NCBI RefSeq assembly: GCF_000521865.1
Contig: NZ_JAME01000014.1
Coordinates: 41,376-105,375, forward strand
Source: Roseivivax isoporae LMG 25204
GTDB lineage: Bacteria > Pseudomonadota > Alphaproteobacteria > Rhodobacterales > Rhodobacteraceae
Length of the DNA: 64,000 nt
Reading direction: 5' to 3'
Position 1 is the stretch's first letter. The number at the start of each line of letters is the position of its first letter. Under the pieces are notes generated by a model that saw only the letters and a list, made by a program, of their open reading frames with translations, ran no database searches and was not told the origin of the DNA. The position numbers were made by a program, and so were the translations under genes. This document shows positions 24,829 through 33,001 of this stretch, one piece after another.

Positions 24829-26919
24829 CTAGCCGCCGATCCGCCCGACCGTGCGCAGCGACGCCTTCCGGTGGATCTCGCCGTGCGAGATGATGGGTGT
24901 AGAGGGGCTGACGCGCTCGAGCATGGAGCGCACGTGCGGCCGGATCTCGGCCGGCACGAGGATCGCGGGCCAGCTGTCCGACTGCGCCTGCGCCTGGATC
25001 TCCTTGCGCGCGGCCAGCACGAATTCCTGCACGCGGTGCGGCGACATCAGGAAGCTCTGGTCGTCGCCGTTTGTGCGGATCGCCTCGAGCAGCTCGCGTT
25101 CCCATTCGGGCGAGAGCCCGATCACCGGCAGGTAGCCCGCGGCGTCCGCAAGTGCGGCGCAGATCTGCTTGGACAGCCGCTGGCGCACGTGCTCGGTCAC
25201 GCGGGTGACGTTCGTCGTGGTGCGCGCGGCCTCCGCGATCGCCTCCACGATCAGCGGGGTGTTGCGGATCGACAGCCGCTCGGCCAGGAGCCGCTGCAGC
25301 ACGTGCTGCAGCAGGATCGTGGGCGAGGGCACGTTCAGGTCCGCGACGAGCTTCTGGTAGTCGCGGTCCAGCCGTTCGACCGCGTCTTTGGCCGCGGCGT
25401 AGTTCAGCAATTCCGCCATGTGGTCCTTGACCACTTCGGTCAGGTGCGTGGTCAGCACGCTCTCGGGGTCGACCACGGTCAGGCCGTGTTCCTCGGCCCG
25501 CTGCGCGCCCGCCCGGTCCACCCAGAGCGCCTCGAGCCCGAACGCCGGGTCGCGAGCCTTTTCACCGGCGAGCTTGATCGTCATCTCCGGCGGGGTCAGC
25601 ACCATGCGGCCGTTCGGGCGGATGTCTCCGCGCACGGCCTCGGTCCCCTGCACGAGGATGCGGTAGGTGTTGATCGGCAGCGAGGGTTCGTCGCGGATCC
25701 GAACCGCCGGCAGGACGAAGCCGTATTCGCGGGCGAAAAGGCCGCGCAGGCTCTTGATCTTGCCGGGAAGGGCCGCGTCGTCGCTGTCCGAAAGCGCCAC
25801 CAGCGCCGCGCCGAGCTCGAGGCACAGGTCGTCGACGCGCATCGTCTCCTTCAGCGCCTCCTCCTCGGTCAGCTGCGGCGTGTCCTTGGCGCGTTTCTCC
25901 GCCACCGCCTTGGTGCGCGCATCGCGCCGGGTCTGCCGGTCGAGCAGGACGCCGGTGCCGGCCATCAGCGCCGCGAGCACCACGAAGACCGCGAGCGGAA
26001 AGCCGGGCAGGAGCCCCATCCCGAGCAGCAGCGCTCCGGCCATGTAGAGCGCCTTGGGGAAGCGGCCGAGCTGCGACAGGACGATCTCGTTCGCCGCGCC
26101 CTCGGTGCCGCCCTTGGTGACGATGAGGCCTGCGGCCATCGACACGACCAGCGCCGGGATCTGGCTGACGAGCCCGTCGCCGATCGTGAGCGTGGTGTAG
26201 GTCGCAGCGGCGTCCGACAGGCTGAGCCCGTGCTGGACCGTCCCGATCAGGATGCCGCCCAGGATGTTGATGAGGACGATGATGATGCCCGCGACCGCGT
26301 CGCCGCGCACGAATTTCGACGCGCCGTCCATGGCGCCGAAGAACCCCGTCTCCTCCTCGAGCTTGCGGCGGCGTGCCTGCGCCTCTGCGTCGTCGATGAG
26401 GCCGGCGCCGAGGTCGGCGTCGATCGCCATCTGCTTGCCCGGCATGGCGTCGAGCGAGAAGCGCGCGGACACCTCGGCGATCCGGGTCGAGCCCTTGGTG
26501 ATGACGATGAAGTTGATGACCACGAGGATCGCGAAGATCACTATGCCGATCGCGTAGGACCCGGCCACGATGAAGCGCGAGAAGCCCTCGATCACGCCGC
26601 CCGCGGCCCCCGTCCCGGTATGGCCCTCGGACAGGATCAGCCGGGTCGAGGCGACGTTCAGCGACAGCCGCATCAGCGTCACTACGAGGAGGAGCGTCGG
26701 GAAGGCGTTGAATTCGAGCGGCGCCTTGATCCAGAGCGCGACCATCAGGATCAGCACCGACACCGACAGCGAGATCGCGAGCCCGAGGTCCAGGAGGAAC
26801 GCGGGCAGCGGCACGAAGAGCATCGCGAGCACCAGCGTGACGCCGATGGCGAAGCCCACGTCGCGGTTGGCGAGACCCTTCGCCCAGACATCGGCGGACA
26901 CGGTGCGGCTGGCCGACAT
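24829..26919 (-). CDS. flhA: Flagellar export gate protein FlhA
   Basis: FlhA is the large export-gate protein whose cytoplasmic ring docks export substrates. From the ATG at 26919 the product has 696 residues: eight membrane helices in the first half (PLPAFLLDLGLAISLSVSVL, LPTLLLVVTLMRLSLNVAS-type motif present) and a cytoplasmic domain with FHIP-like and LTEVVKDHMAELL segments. The frame stays open upstream to 27219 inside the transglycosylase gene, but FlhA similarity starts only at MSASRTV. Confidence 0.97.
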   Translation of the reverse strand: MSASRTVSADVWAKGLANRDVGFAIGVTLVLAMLFVPLPAFLLDLGLAISLSVSVLILMVALWIKAPLEFNAFPTLLLVVTLMRLSLNVASTRLILSEGHTGTGAAGGVIEGFSRFIVAGSYAIGIVIFAILVVINFIVITKGSTRIAEVSARFSLDAMPGKQMAIDADLGAGLIDDAEAQARRRKLEEETGFFGAMDGASKFVRGDAVAGIIIVLINILGGILIGTVQHGLSLSDAAATYTTLTIGDGLVSQIPALVVSMAAGLIVTKGGTEGAANEIVLSQLGRFPKALYMAGALLLGMGLLPGFPLAVFVVLAALMAGTGVLLDRQTRRDARTKAVAEKRAKDTPQLTEEEALKETMRVDDLCLELGAALVALSDSDDAALPGKIKSLRGLFAREYGFVLPAVRIRDEPSLPINTYRILVQGTEAVRGDIRPNGRMVLTPPEMTIKLAGEKARDPAFGLEALWVDRAGAQRAEEHGLTVVDPESVLTTHLTEVVKDHMAELLNYAAAKDAVERLDRDYQKLVADLNVPSPTILLQHVLQRLLAERLSIRNTPLIVEAIAEAARTTTNVTRVTEHVRQRLSKQICAALADAAGYLPVIGLSPEWERELLEAIRTNGDDQSFLMSPHRVQEFVLAARKEIQAQAQSDSWPAILVPAEIRPHVRSMLERVSPSTPIISHGEIHRKASLRTVGRIGG

Positions 26920-26923
26920 GCGA

Positions 26924-27709
26924 TCAGTTTCCCTTGCGCAGGTTGGGCAGGAGCGGCTGCAGCTCGCCCGCGGCAAAGAGCGACCGGCGCGCCGAGCCCT
27001 CGGCATGCGCGGCCGACCAGAACGGCCCCCCGAGCGGCGCCGGCGCCGGAGCGTCGGCCACATGGCGTGCGGCCCCGCCCGCCATCGCGCGGAAGGTGTC
27101 GATGCGCTGGTTGGCCACGCGGATGTTGCGCAGCACCGAGGCGCGGTAGATGGCCTGCTTCTCGGGCGTGCGGGAATGGTAGGCGCCGGCGGCCTCCTGC
27201 CAGTCGCCGGTCTCGGCATAGAGCCGCTTGAGGAAGCGTGCCGCGTAATCGGCGTTGACCTCGGGGCGGAAGCCGTCCCGCACGTCGTCGAAGGCGTCCG
27301 GATGCCAGCGCATGTTGATCTGCAGGCAGCCCACGTCGATCGAGGACACGCCGCGCGCGTGTTCCTTGGCGATGAAGTCGAGCGCGCCGTGCAGCGTGTC
27401 GAAATGGTAGCCCGCGCCCTCGGAATTCACCGCCCACGGCCAGACCGTGAGCTCGCCGTTCTGCATGAGCCCCGCCTCCTGCAGGCCGATCCCGAGAAGG
27501 ATGTTGCCCGGGATGCCGTGACGCTGCTGGGCGTCGAGGATGGCGCGGATGCAGATGCCGCTGACCCCGCCGGACCGCGGCGCCTGCGCCGTCGTGCCCG
27601 CCGCGCCGCCCCCGCCGGCATAGAAGGATTCCCATCCCGTGGGCGCGGCCGGACCGGCCGGCAGCGCGGCGACGAGGGCCGCCGCGGCGAGGGCGCCCGG
27701 TCCCCTCAT
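26924..27709 (-). CDS. Lytic transglycosylase of the flagellar operon (SltF-like)
   Basis: A 261-residue secreted protein with an N-terminal signal peptide and an SLT-type lysozyme-like domain: the probable catalytic Glu in GIGLQEAGLMQ, the SIDVGCLQINMRWHP strand-helix, and the AARFLKRLYAETGDWQEAAGAYH region. In Rhodobacter sphaeroides the separate enzyme SltF opens peptidoglycan for the rod because FlgJ lacks a hydrolase domain. The same division of labour is seen here with the 97-residue FlgJ. It is tightly packed between fliQ (4-bp overlap) and flhA (4-bp gap). Confidence 0.87.
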   Translation of the reverse strand: MRGPGALAAAALVAALPAGPAAPTGWESFYAGGGGAAGTTAQAPRSGGVSGICIRAILDAQQRHGIPGNILLGIGLQEAGLMQNGELTVWPWAVNSEGAGYHFDTLHGALDFIAKEHARGVSSIDVGCLQINMRWHPDAFDDVRDGFRPEVNADYAARFLKRLYAETGDWQEAAGAYHSRTPEKQAIYRASVLRNIRVANQRIDTFRAMAGGAARHVADAPAPAPLGGPFWSAAHAEGSARRSLFAAGELQPLLPNLRKGN

Positions 27710-27975
27710 AACCCGCCGCTCGCGATCGCGTCGAAGCTGCGGTCCGAGAGGCCCTGCAGCATCGAGTAGATGAAGGGCGTGGTGGCGGCGACGCCGATCA
27801 GGATGACGACGATCTTCGGCACGAAGGTCAGCGTCATTTCCTGGATCTGCGTCAGCGCCTGGAAGAAGGCGATGATCAGCCCGACGGCGAGCGCGAGCGC
27901 GAGCACCGGCGCGGTGCCGATCAGCACCGTCCAGATCGCGTCCGTCAGGAAGTCGTAAACCTCACCCTCGGTCAT
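27706..27975 (-). CDS. fliQ: Flagellar export gate protein FliQ
   Basis: An 89-residue protein with two membrane helices separated by a polar loop containing ALTQIQEMTLTFVPKI, the family signature. It forms the FliPQR gate with FliP and FliR. It starts 10 bp after fliE and overlaps the transglycosylase gene by 4 bp. Confidence 0.96.
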   Translation of the reverse strand: MTEGEVYDFLTDAIWTVLIGTAPVLALALAVGLIIAFFQALTQIQEMTLTFVPKIVVILIGVAATTPFIYSMLQGLSDRSFDAIASGGL

Positions 27976-27985
27976 GGTGCATGCC

Positions 27986-28309
27986 TCAAATCGGCATTCG
28001 CATGATTTCCTGGTAGGCTTCGACCAGCTTGTCGCGGATGGCGACCGTGACCTTCACGGTCGATTCGAGGCTGAGGGTGGCCTGCACCACGTCCTGCGTC
28101 GAATGTCCGCCCGCGAGGCCTTCGGTCATGACCGCCTCGGCGCTGCGGGCGCGCTCGACGGCATTGGCGCCGGCCTCGGCCAGCATGTCGGCGAAATCCG
28201 CGCCGGCGGGCCCGGTCGCGGGCGCCGCGCCCGGTTCGGTCCGCAGACCCTGCGACAGCCGGTAGGCGCCGAGGGCCGCGTTGGAGGAGACGAGACTTTC
28301 TGTCATCAC
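27986..28309 (-). CDS. fliE: MS ring-rod junction protein FliE
   Basis: FliE links the MS ring to the rod and is the first protein exported. The 107-residue product ends with the family helix DVVQATLSLESTVKVTVAIRDKLVEAYQEIMRM, conserved at the normal position. Two adjacent ATG codons (28309 and 28306) could start it. It lies between flgC and fliQ. Confidence 0.94.
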   Translation of the reverse strand: MMTESLVSSNAALGAYRLSQGLRTEPGAAPATGPAGADFADMLAEAGANAVERARSAEAVMTEGLAGGHSTQDVVQATLSLESTVKVTVAIRDKLVEAYQEIMRMPI

Positions 28310-28329
28310 CCTGTTCCCGTGTCAGAACG

Positions 28330-28740
28330 TCATTTGAGAAGGTCGAGCAGGCGCGACCGCATGCGGCGGCCCGTCTCGAACATGGTCAGGTTGGCTTCGT
28401 AGCTGCGCGCGGCCTCGCGCATGTCGGCGATCTCGAGCATGGCGTTCACGTTCGGCACCTTGACGAACCCGTCCTCGTTGGCGGCCGGGTGCGAGGGGTC
28501 GTGCACCAGTGCGAATTCGCCCGGCTCGCGGCCGACGGTCGATACCTCGACCATGCTGGCGCCGCTGGCGCGGTCGAGATGCTCCGAGAACGAGATGGTC
28601 TTGCGCCGGTAGGGATCGGCGCCGGGCGTGGTGCCGCGGGTGTCCGCGTTTGCCACGTTCTCGGACACGACGCGCAGGCGCGAGCCCTGCGCCGACATGC
28701 CGCTCGCCGCGATGGCGGAGATGGATTTCAACGGATCCAT
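28330..28740 (-). CDS. flgC: Flagellar proximal rod protein FlgC
   Basis: A 136-residue rod protein with the N-terminal motif VVSENVANADTRGTTPG, the central KTISFSEHLDR region, and the C-terminal DMREAARSYEANLTMFETGR helix specific to FlgC. It follows flgB by 12 bp and precedes fliE by 20 bp. Confidence 0.96.
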   Translation of the reverse strand: MDPLKSISAIAASGMSAQGSRLRVVSENVANADTRGTTPGADPYRRKTISFSEHLDRASGASMVEVSTVGREPGEFALVHDPSHPAANEDGFVKVPNVNAMLEIADMREAARSYEANLTMFETGRRMRSRLLDLLK

Positions 28741-28752
28741 GCGGGTCTCTCC

Positions 28753-29160
28753 TTAACGGCGGCCGCCGATGGCCAGGATCATCATGTCGTGGCCCTTGCG
28801 GTAAAGGTCGGCGGCCAGGCGGTAGCTTTCCTCGGTATCGGTAGCGACGATCATCTGCTCCTCGAGCGCGACGGTGTTGCCGTCGATGCTGCGCACGCGC
28901 GCGTCGCGGTCGACATGCGTGGCATGGCCCGACGCCGCACGGCCCGCGCCCTCGATGTGCCCGGCCCGGGTGACGGCGAGCCCGGTGCGGGCCGGCGCAC
29001 TTCCCTCGCCGATCAGGTCGTCGAAGGCGGCGACGTCGCGGGCGCGGTAGCCCGGCGTGTTGGCGTTGGCGATGTTCTGGGAGACGACTTCCTGCTTGGC
29101 GGCAAGCCAGCGCAGCCGCTCCGAGGCAAGTTCGAAGAAGGAAAGAGAACCGATATTCAT
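28753..29160 (-). CDS. flgB: Flagellar proximal rod protein FlgB
   Basis: From the ATG at 29160 the product has 135 residues, the usual FlgB size, with the rod motif SQNIANANTPGYRARD near residue 30 and the C-terminal YRKGHDMMILAIG. An ATG at 29184 would add eight residues and sits inside a palindromic regulatory region, so I chose the inner start. It is the first gene of an eight-gene minus-strand operon running to flhB. Confidence 0.94.
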   Translation of the reverse strand: MNIGSLSFFELASERLRWLAAKQEVVSQNIANANTPGYRARDVAAFDDLIGEGSAPARTGLAVTRAGHIEGAGRAASGHATHVDRDARVRSIDGNTVALEEQMIVATDTEESYRLAADLYRKGHDMMILAIGGRR

Positions 29161-29176
29161 ACTATACCCTGCCCGT

Positions 29177-29200
29177 TTATTCATCTATTATCATGAATAA
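29177..29200. promoter_or_regulatory. Palindromic flagellar promoter element, group D (flgB / fliI)
   Basis: TTATTCAT (29177-29184), an eight-base spacer CTATTATC, and ATGAATAA (29193-29200) form a perfect 8-bp inverted repeat in the narrow gap between divergent flgB and fliI. It shares TTATTC and CTATT with the boxes at the other divergent flagellar promoters. It overlaps the outermost ATG of fliI, so it would fit an operator only if fliI starts further downstream. Confidence 0.45.
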
Positions 29201-30593
29201 GTGGAGGCACCAAGGGAAACTATCCTTGCAAACCATCTTTTCGACCATGCGCGCCGCGGTGGAGGCGGTGCCGAACGCGCGGCGCGTCGGCCGGGTCTCG
29301 GCGGTGATCGGGCTGAGGCTCACGGTGACCGGGCTCGACCGCGCGCTCGGCATCGGCACGCGCTGCACGGTGCACGGCGAGGCCGGGCCGGTGCCGGGCG
29401 AGGTGGTGGGCGTCGACGCGGCCGGCGCGCATATCCTGCCCTTCGGGACCTGGGACGGCGTCGGGCCGGGCACGCCGGTCGAGATCGGCGGCGCCGAGGA
29501 GGGATTGCGTGCGGGCCCCGACTGGATCGGGCGCGTGATCGACGCGCTCGGCCGCCCGGTGGACGGGCGCGGGCCGCTTCCGCCCGCGGGACGCGCCCGC
29601 CCGGTGCGGGCGGCGCCGCCTTCGGCCTTTGCCCGCCGCCCGGTGGGCGCCCGGCTCGAGACCGGCGTCAGGACGCTCGACGTCTTCGCGCCGCTCTGCC
29701 ACGGGCAGCGCATGGGCATCTTCGCGGGCTCGGGCGTCGGCAAGTCGACCCTGATGTCGATGCTCGCCCGTCGGGCCGAGACCGACGCGATCGTGGTGGG
29801 GCTCGTGGGCGAACGCGGGCGGGAGGTGCAGGACTTCATCCGCACGGCCCTCGGCGAGGAGGGGCTCGCGCGGTCCATCCTCGTCGTCGCCACGGGGGAC
29901 GAGGCGCCGCTCCTGCGCCGGCAGGCCGCGTGGACCGCGACCGCGGTGGCAGAGGCCCTGCGCGATGCCGGCATGCGGGTCCTGCTGATGATCGACAGCG
30001 TGACGCGGTTCGCGCAGGCGCAGCGCGAGATCGGCCTGTCGCTGGGCGAGCCGCCGGCCGCGCGGGGCTTTCCGCCCAGCGTCTTTTCCGAGCTGCCGCA
30101 GCTTCTGGAACGGGCGGGACCGGGCAGCGCGGGGCAGGGCGACATCACGGCGCTCTACACCGTGCTCGTCGACGGCGACGACATGAACGACCCGGTCGCC
30201 GACGCGGTGCGCGGCACGCTCGACGGCCATCTCGTGCTGTCGCGTCGCATCGCCGAGCGCGGCAGGTATCCCGCCGTCGACCTCGAACGCAGCCTGTCGC
30301 GGATGCTTCCCGACTGCCACAGCGACACCGAGAACGCGATCCTCGGCGCCGCCCGTGCCGCCATCGCCCGCTATACCGACATGGAGGAACTGATCCGCCT
30401 CGGTGCCTATCGTCGCGGCACCGATGCCGAGGTCGACCGCGCCATCCTCTTTGCCGAGGCGGCGGAGAAGTTCCTGGCCCAGGGCCGCGGCGAGGCGACG
30501 CCCGCGGCCGATGCCTTCGCGGGCCTCGCGAGGCTTCTCGACGACGCGGGCTGGCCGCGGGGTCTGAGCGCTCAGCCGAGCCAGCCTGCGTAG
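29193..30593 (+). CDS. fliI: Flagellar export ATPase FliI
   Basis: FliI is the ATPase that energises substrate release at the export gate. It has Walker A (GIFAGSGVGKSTLMSML), a Walker B strand (VLLMIDSVTRFAQAQREIGLSLGEPP), and the family ending. The outermost ATG (29193) gives 466 residues but lacks a ribosome site and lies in a palindrome. A TTG at 29226, eight bases after AGGGA, gives the typical short FliI N-terminus and may be the true start. An ATG at 29247 is a third choice. The 3' end overlaps the convergent isomerase gene by 22 bp. Confidence 0.95.
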   Translation: MNKWRHQGKLSLQTIFSTMRAAVEAVPNARRVGRVSAVIGLRLTVTGLDRALGIGTRCTVHGEAGPVPGEVVGVDAAGAHILPFGTWDGVGPGTPVEIGGAEEGLRAGPDWIGRVIDALGRPVDGRGPLPPAGRARPVRAAPPSAFARRPVGARLETGVRTLDVFAPLCHGQRMGIFAGSGVGKSTLMSMLARRAETDAIVVGLVGERGREVQDFIRTALGEEGLARSILVVATGDEAPLLRRQAAWTATAVAEALRDAGMRVLLMIDSVTRFAQAQREIGLSLGEPPAARGFPPSVFSELPQLLERAGPGSAGQGDITALYTVLVDGDDMNDPVADAVRGTLDGHLVLSRRIAERGRYPAVDLERSLSRMLPDCHSDTENAILGAARAAIARYTDMEELIRLGAYRRGTDAEVDRAILFAEAAEKFLAQGRGEATPAADAFAGLARLLDDAGWPRGLSAQPSQPA

Positions 30594-31258
30594 TCGCTGA
30601 CGAGCAGGTGCCGCGGCTCGGTGTCCTCCTCGATCGAGGCGAAGCGCCCGATCGGATCGCGGAACACGTTGTCGGTCTCGTCGTCGTTGACGGTCGACAC
30701 CTCGCCCACCAGCACGTCGCCGCCCTCGCCCCAGAACGCGTGCCAGTCGCCCGGCATCAGGGTCACGCTTTCGCCGGGCGCAAGGCGCAGCTTCTCGCCC
30801 GCGGCGTAGGGCCGCGCGATGCCGTCGCAGAGCACGGTGCCGCCGCGATCCTCCGCGAAGCGGCCGGCATCGTCCGAGCCATAGAGTTCCACCACCAGCG
30901 TCGCGCCGCCGCGGTTGATGATATCCTCGGCCTTGATGACGTGGGTGTGCAGCGGCGACAGCTGGTCCTGCCGGGTGATCAGCAGCTTCTCGGCGTAGCA
31001 CATGCCCCGCCCGCGCGAGAGGTCGTCCTGCCGCCCGTTGCGCAGGGTGAACAGGAAAAGGCCCATCTCGTCGAAGCGGCCGGCGCCGTAATCGGTGATG
31101 TCCCAGCCGCAGCGCGCATCGATCACGTGCCGGGCCTCGGCGGCGCGCGCGCGGAACGTCTCGGGGCTCCAGTAGGCGAAGGGCGGCAGGGTGAAGCCGT
31201 GGGCGCGGATCATCTCGTCCGCCGCGCCGAGGATGTCGTTGATCGCGGAACGCTTCAT
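30572..31258 (-). CDS. D-lyxose ketol-isomerase family cupin
   Basis: A 228-residue protein resembling D-lyxose isomerases, which interconvert D-lyxose and D-xylulose (and often D-mannose and D-fructose) with a bound divalent metal in a cupin barrel. Candidate metal ligands are the histidines in SPLHTHVIKAED, the Glu in VVELYG and the His in GDWHAFWGEGG. The family end DNVFRDPIGRF is present. The ATG at 31258 follows GGAGACCC. It is not obviously linked to the flagellar genes. It overlaps the end of fliI and is divergent from the phosphatase-family gene. Confidence 0.85.
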   Translation of the reverse strand: MKRSAINDILGAADEMIRAHGFTLPPFAYWSPETFRARAAEARHVIDARCGWDITDYGAGRFDEMGLFLFTLRNGRQDDLSRGRGMCYAEKLLITRQDQLSPLHTHVIKAEDIINRGGATLVVELYGSDDAGRFAEDRGGTVLCDGIARPYAAGEKLRLAPGESVTLMPGDWHAFWGEGGDVLVGEVSTVNDDETDNVFRDPIGRFASIEEDTEPRHLLVSDYAGWLG

Positions 31259-31392
31259 GCGGGTCTCCTGTGGGGCGGGATCGGGGCGACCCTGCCCCGG
31301 CGGGCGGGTCGGCCGCAAGCCCCCCCGGCTTGCTTCGCGCGGCCCGCGCCGCATCTCTACCGCAAGGCGGACCGGACGGAGGACTGCGTCTC

Positions 31393-32163
31393 TTGCGGCA
31401 CGGAGCGAACGGGGACGATCGGCACGGGCTGTCGGTGGGCGTCTGGAACGTGCATCGCGGGCGCTGGAACGACGGGTGCCAGAACCCCGCAGGGACGGTC
31501 GACGTCTTCCTGCGCGAGGTCTGGCCGCGGGGGCTCGACCTCATGGTGTTCGTCGAGGCCGACGAGGAGGCGCGGCCGCAGCGCGGCGTCCTCGACCTGC
31601 GCGCCATCGCGCACGCGACGGGCCTCGTGCACGCGCAGGCCGATCCGGCCCTGCGCTGGGGGCCGCAGAGCCACGGGTTCCACGGCGTCGTGGTGCTGGC
31701 GCGGCCCGACATCGTCCTCGAGGGTGGCGCGCTCATGGACCTGCCGGGGCAGTGCCACCGGGGGGCCGTGGCGCTCGATTGCCGGCGGGACGGGAATCCC
31801 TTCCGGCTGATCGCCACGCACCTGTCGCTGGCGCAGCCGCTGCGCATCGCGCAGATGCGCACGCTCGGCCAGTTCCTGTCGCGGTCGGCGACGCGGCCGA
31901 CCGTCCTCTGCGGGGACCTCAACGAATGGCGTCCCTGGGGCGGCCTCGCCTTCGCGCCGCGGGTGACGATCCGGCGGTTCGCGGGGCCTGCACGGCGCAG
32001 CTTTCCGGCGGGGCGGCCGCTCCTGCCGCTCGACCGCGTGCTCGGCGCCGACGGGGCACGGGTGACGGCATTCGAGGTGCTGGACGGCCCCGGCCTGCGC
32101 GCCGCGTCGGATCACCGCCCGGTGCGCGCAGAGGTCGTCCTCGACCCCGCGCCGGGCGGCTGA
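31393..32163 (+). CDS. Endonuclease/exonuclease/phosphatase family protein
   Basis: A 256-residue protein of the EEP superfamily, metal-dependent phosphodiesterases acting on nucleic acids or phospholipid headgroups. Visible motifs are the opening strand VGVWNVHRGRWND, the acidic DLMVFVEADEE, FRLIATHLSL, LCGDLNEW and the closing ASDHRPVRAEV. The TTG at 31393 sits 10 bases after GGAGG and just before the first domain strand. An in-frame GTG at 31270 would add 41 low-complexity residues and is unlikely. The substrate is unknown. It precedes the phosphatidyltransferase gene by 82 bp. Confidence 0.82.
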   Translation: MRHGANGDDRHGLSVGVWNVHRGRWNDGCQNPAGTVDVFLREVWPRGLDLMVFVEADEEARPQRGVLDLRAIAHATGLVHAQADPALRWGPQSHGFHGVVVLARPDIVLEGGALMDLPGQCHRGAVALDCRRDGNPFRLIATHLSLAQPLRIAQMRTLGQFLSRSATRPTVLCGDLNEWRPWGGLAFAPRVTIRRFAGPARRSFPAGRPLLPLDRVLGADGARVTAFEVLDGPGLRAASDHRPVRAEVVLDPAPGG

Positions 32164-32245
32164 ACGACCCGCGCGGGCCGCGTCCTCACGATCCTGTTGG
32201 CGGGCGCGGCCTTGACCGCTTGGCGGACCTCCTACCTGTGGACGC

Positions 32246-33001
32246 ATGACAGATTTGCGACAGGACCCCCCGCCCCCGATCCGCGCCGCGCGCGCGCGCG
32301 TCCTGTTCGGGGCGTGCGAGGCGCAGCGCGACTTCGCCCTCTGCGCGCTCGGCGGGGCCGTGCTGATCGCGCTCCTGGCCAAGGCGCTCGCTCCGGGGAT
32401 CGAGGCGCTCGCGGTCCTCGCGCTCTACGCGGTGGCGGCGACGGCGATCGTCACGCGGCTGCCCCACGACCTGCCCTATCCGGCGCTCGGCTGGTGCAAC
32501 GTGGTCACGGCATTCCGCGGCGTTCTCGTCGCCTTCCTGGCCGTGCCGCTGCTGACGGGCACGGGCACGCCGTGGCTCGTCCCGGCGGTGGCGCTCCTCG
32601 CGCTCTCGCTCGACGGGGTCGACGGGTGGCTCGCGCGGACGCGCGGCATGACCTCCCGCTTCGGCGCGCGGTTCGACCTCGAGGTCGACGCGGCGCTCGC
32701 CTGCATCCTCGCCCTGCACGCGGCGCACGGCGTCTCTGCGGCGCTGGTGCCGGCCATGCTGGTGCTGGGCTTCCTGCGCTACGTGTTCGTCGCGGCGGCG
32801 CTGCTCCTGCCGTGGCTCGGCCGAGACCTGCCCGACCGGTTCTCGCGCAAGGCGGCCTGCGTCGTGCAGCTCTCGGCGCTGATCGTGCTGCAGGTGCCGG
32901 TCCTGCCACATGTGGCGATCGGGCCGGTGGCGCTCGGGGCGGCGGCGATCCTGTCGGCCTCGTTCGGCCGCGACGTGTTGTGGCTCTGGCAGCGGAGATG
33001 A
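32246..33001 (+). CDS. CDP-alcohol phosphatidyltransferase family protein
   Basis: A 251-residue inner-membrane protein with about six hydrophobic segments. It carries the complete family motif DGWLAR-x8-GARFDLEVD (residues about 128-148), where the Asp residues bind the catalytic metal. Family members join a CDP-linked lipid or sugar to an alcohol acceptor. The acceptor cannot be read from sequence. Its stop overlaps the next gene by 4 bp, so it forms an operon with the membrane phosphatase-like and glycosyltransferase genes. Confidence 0.88.
   Translation: MTDLRQDPPPPIRAARARVLFGACEAQRDFALCALGGAVLIALLAKALAPGIEALAVLALYAVAATAIVTRLPHDLPYPALGWCNVVTAFRGVLVAFLAVPLLTGTGTPWLVPAVALLALSLDGVDGWLARTRGMTSRFGARFDLEVDAALACILALHAAHGVSAALVPAMLVLGFLRYVFVAAALLLPWLGRDLPDRFSRKAACVVQLSALIVLQVPVLPHVAIGPVALGAAAILSASFGRDVLWLWQRR

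Noticed and set aside
29193..30593. FliI as an F1 or type III secretion (SctN) ATPase.
   Set aside because: The surrounding genes are all flagellar and no injectisome genes occur.
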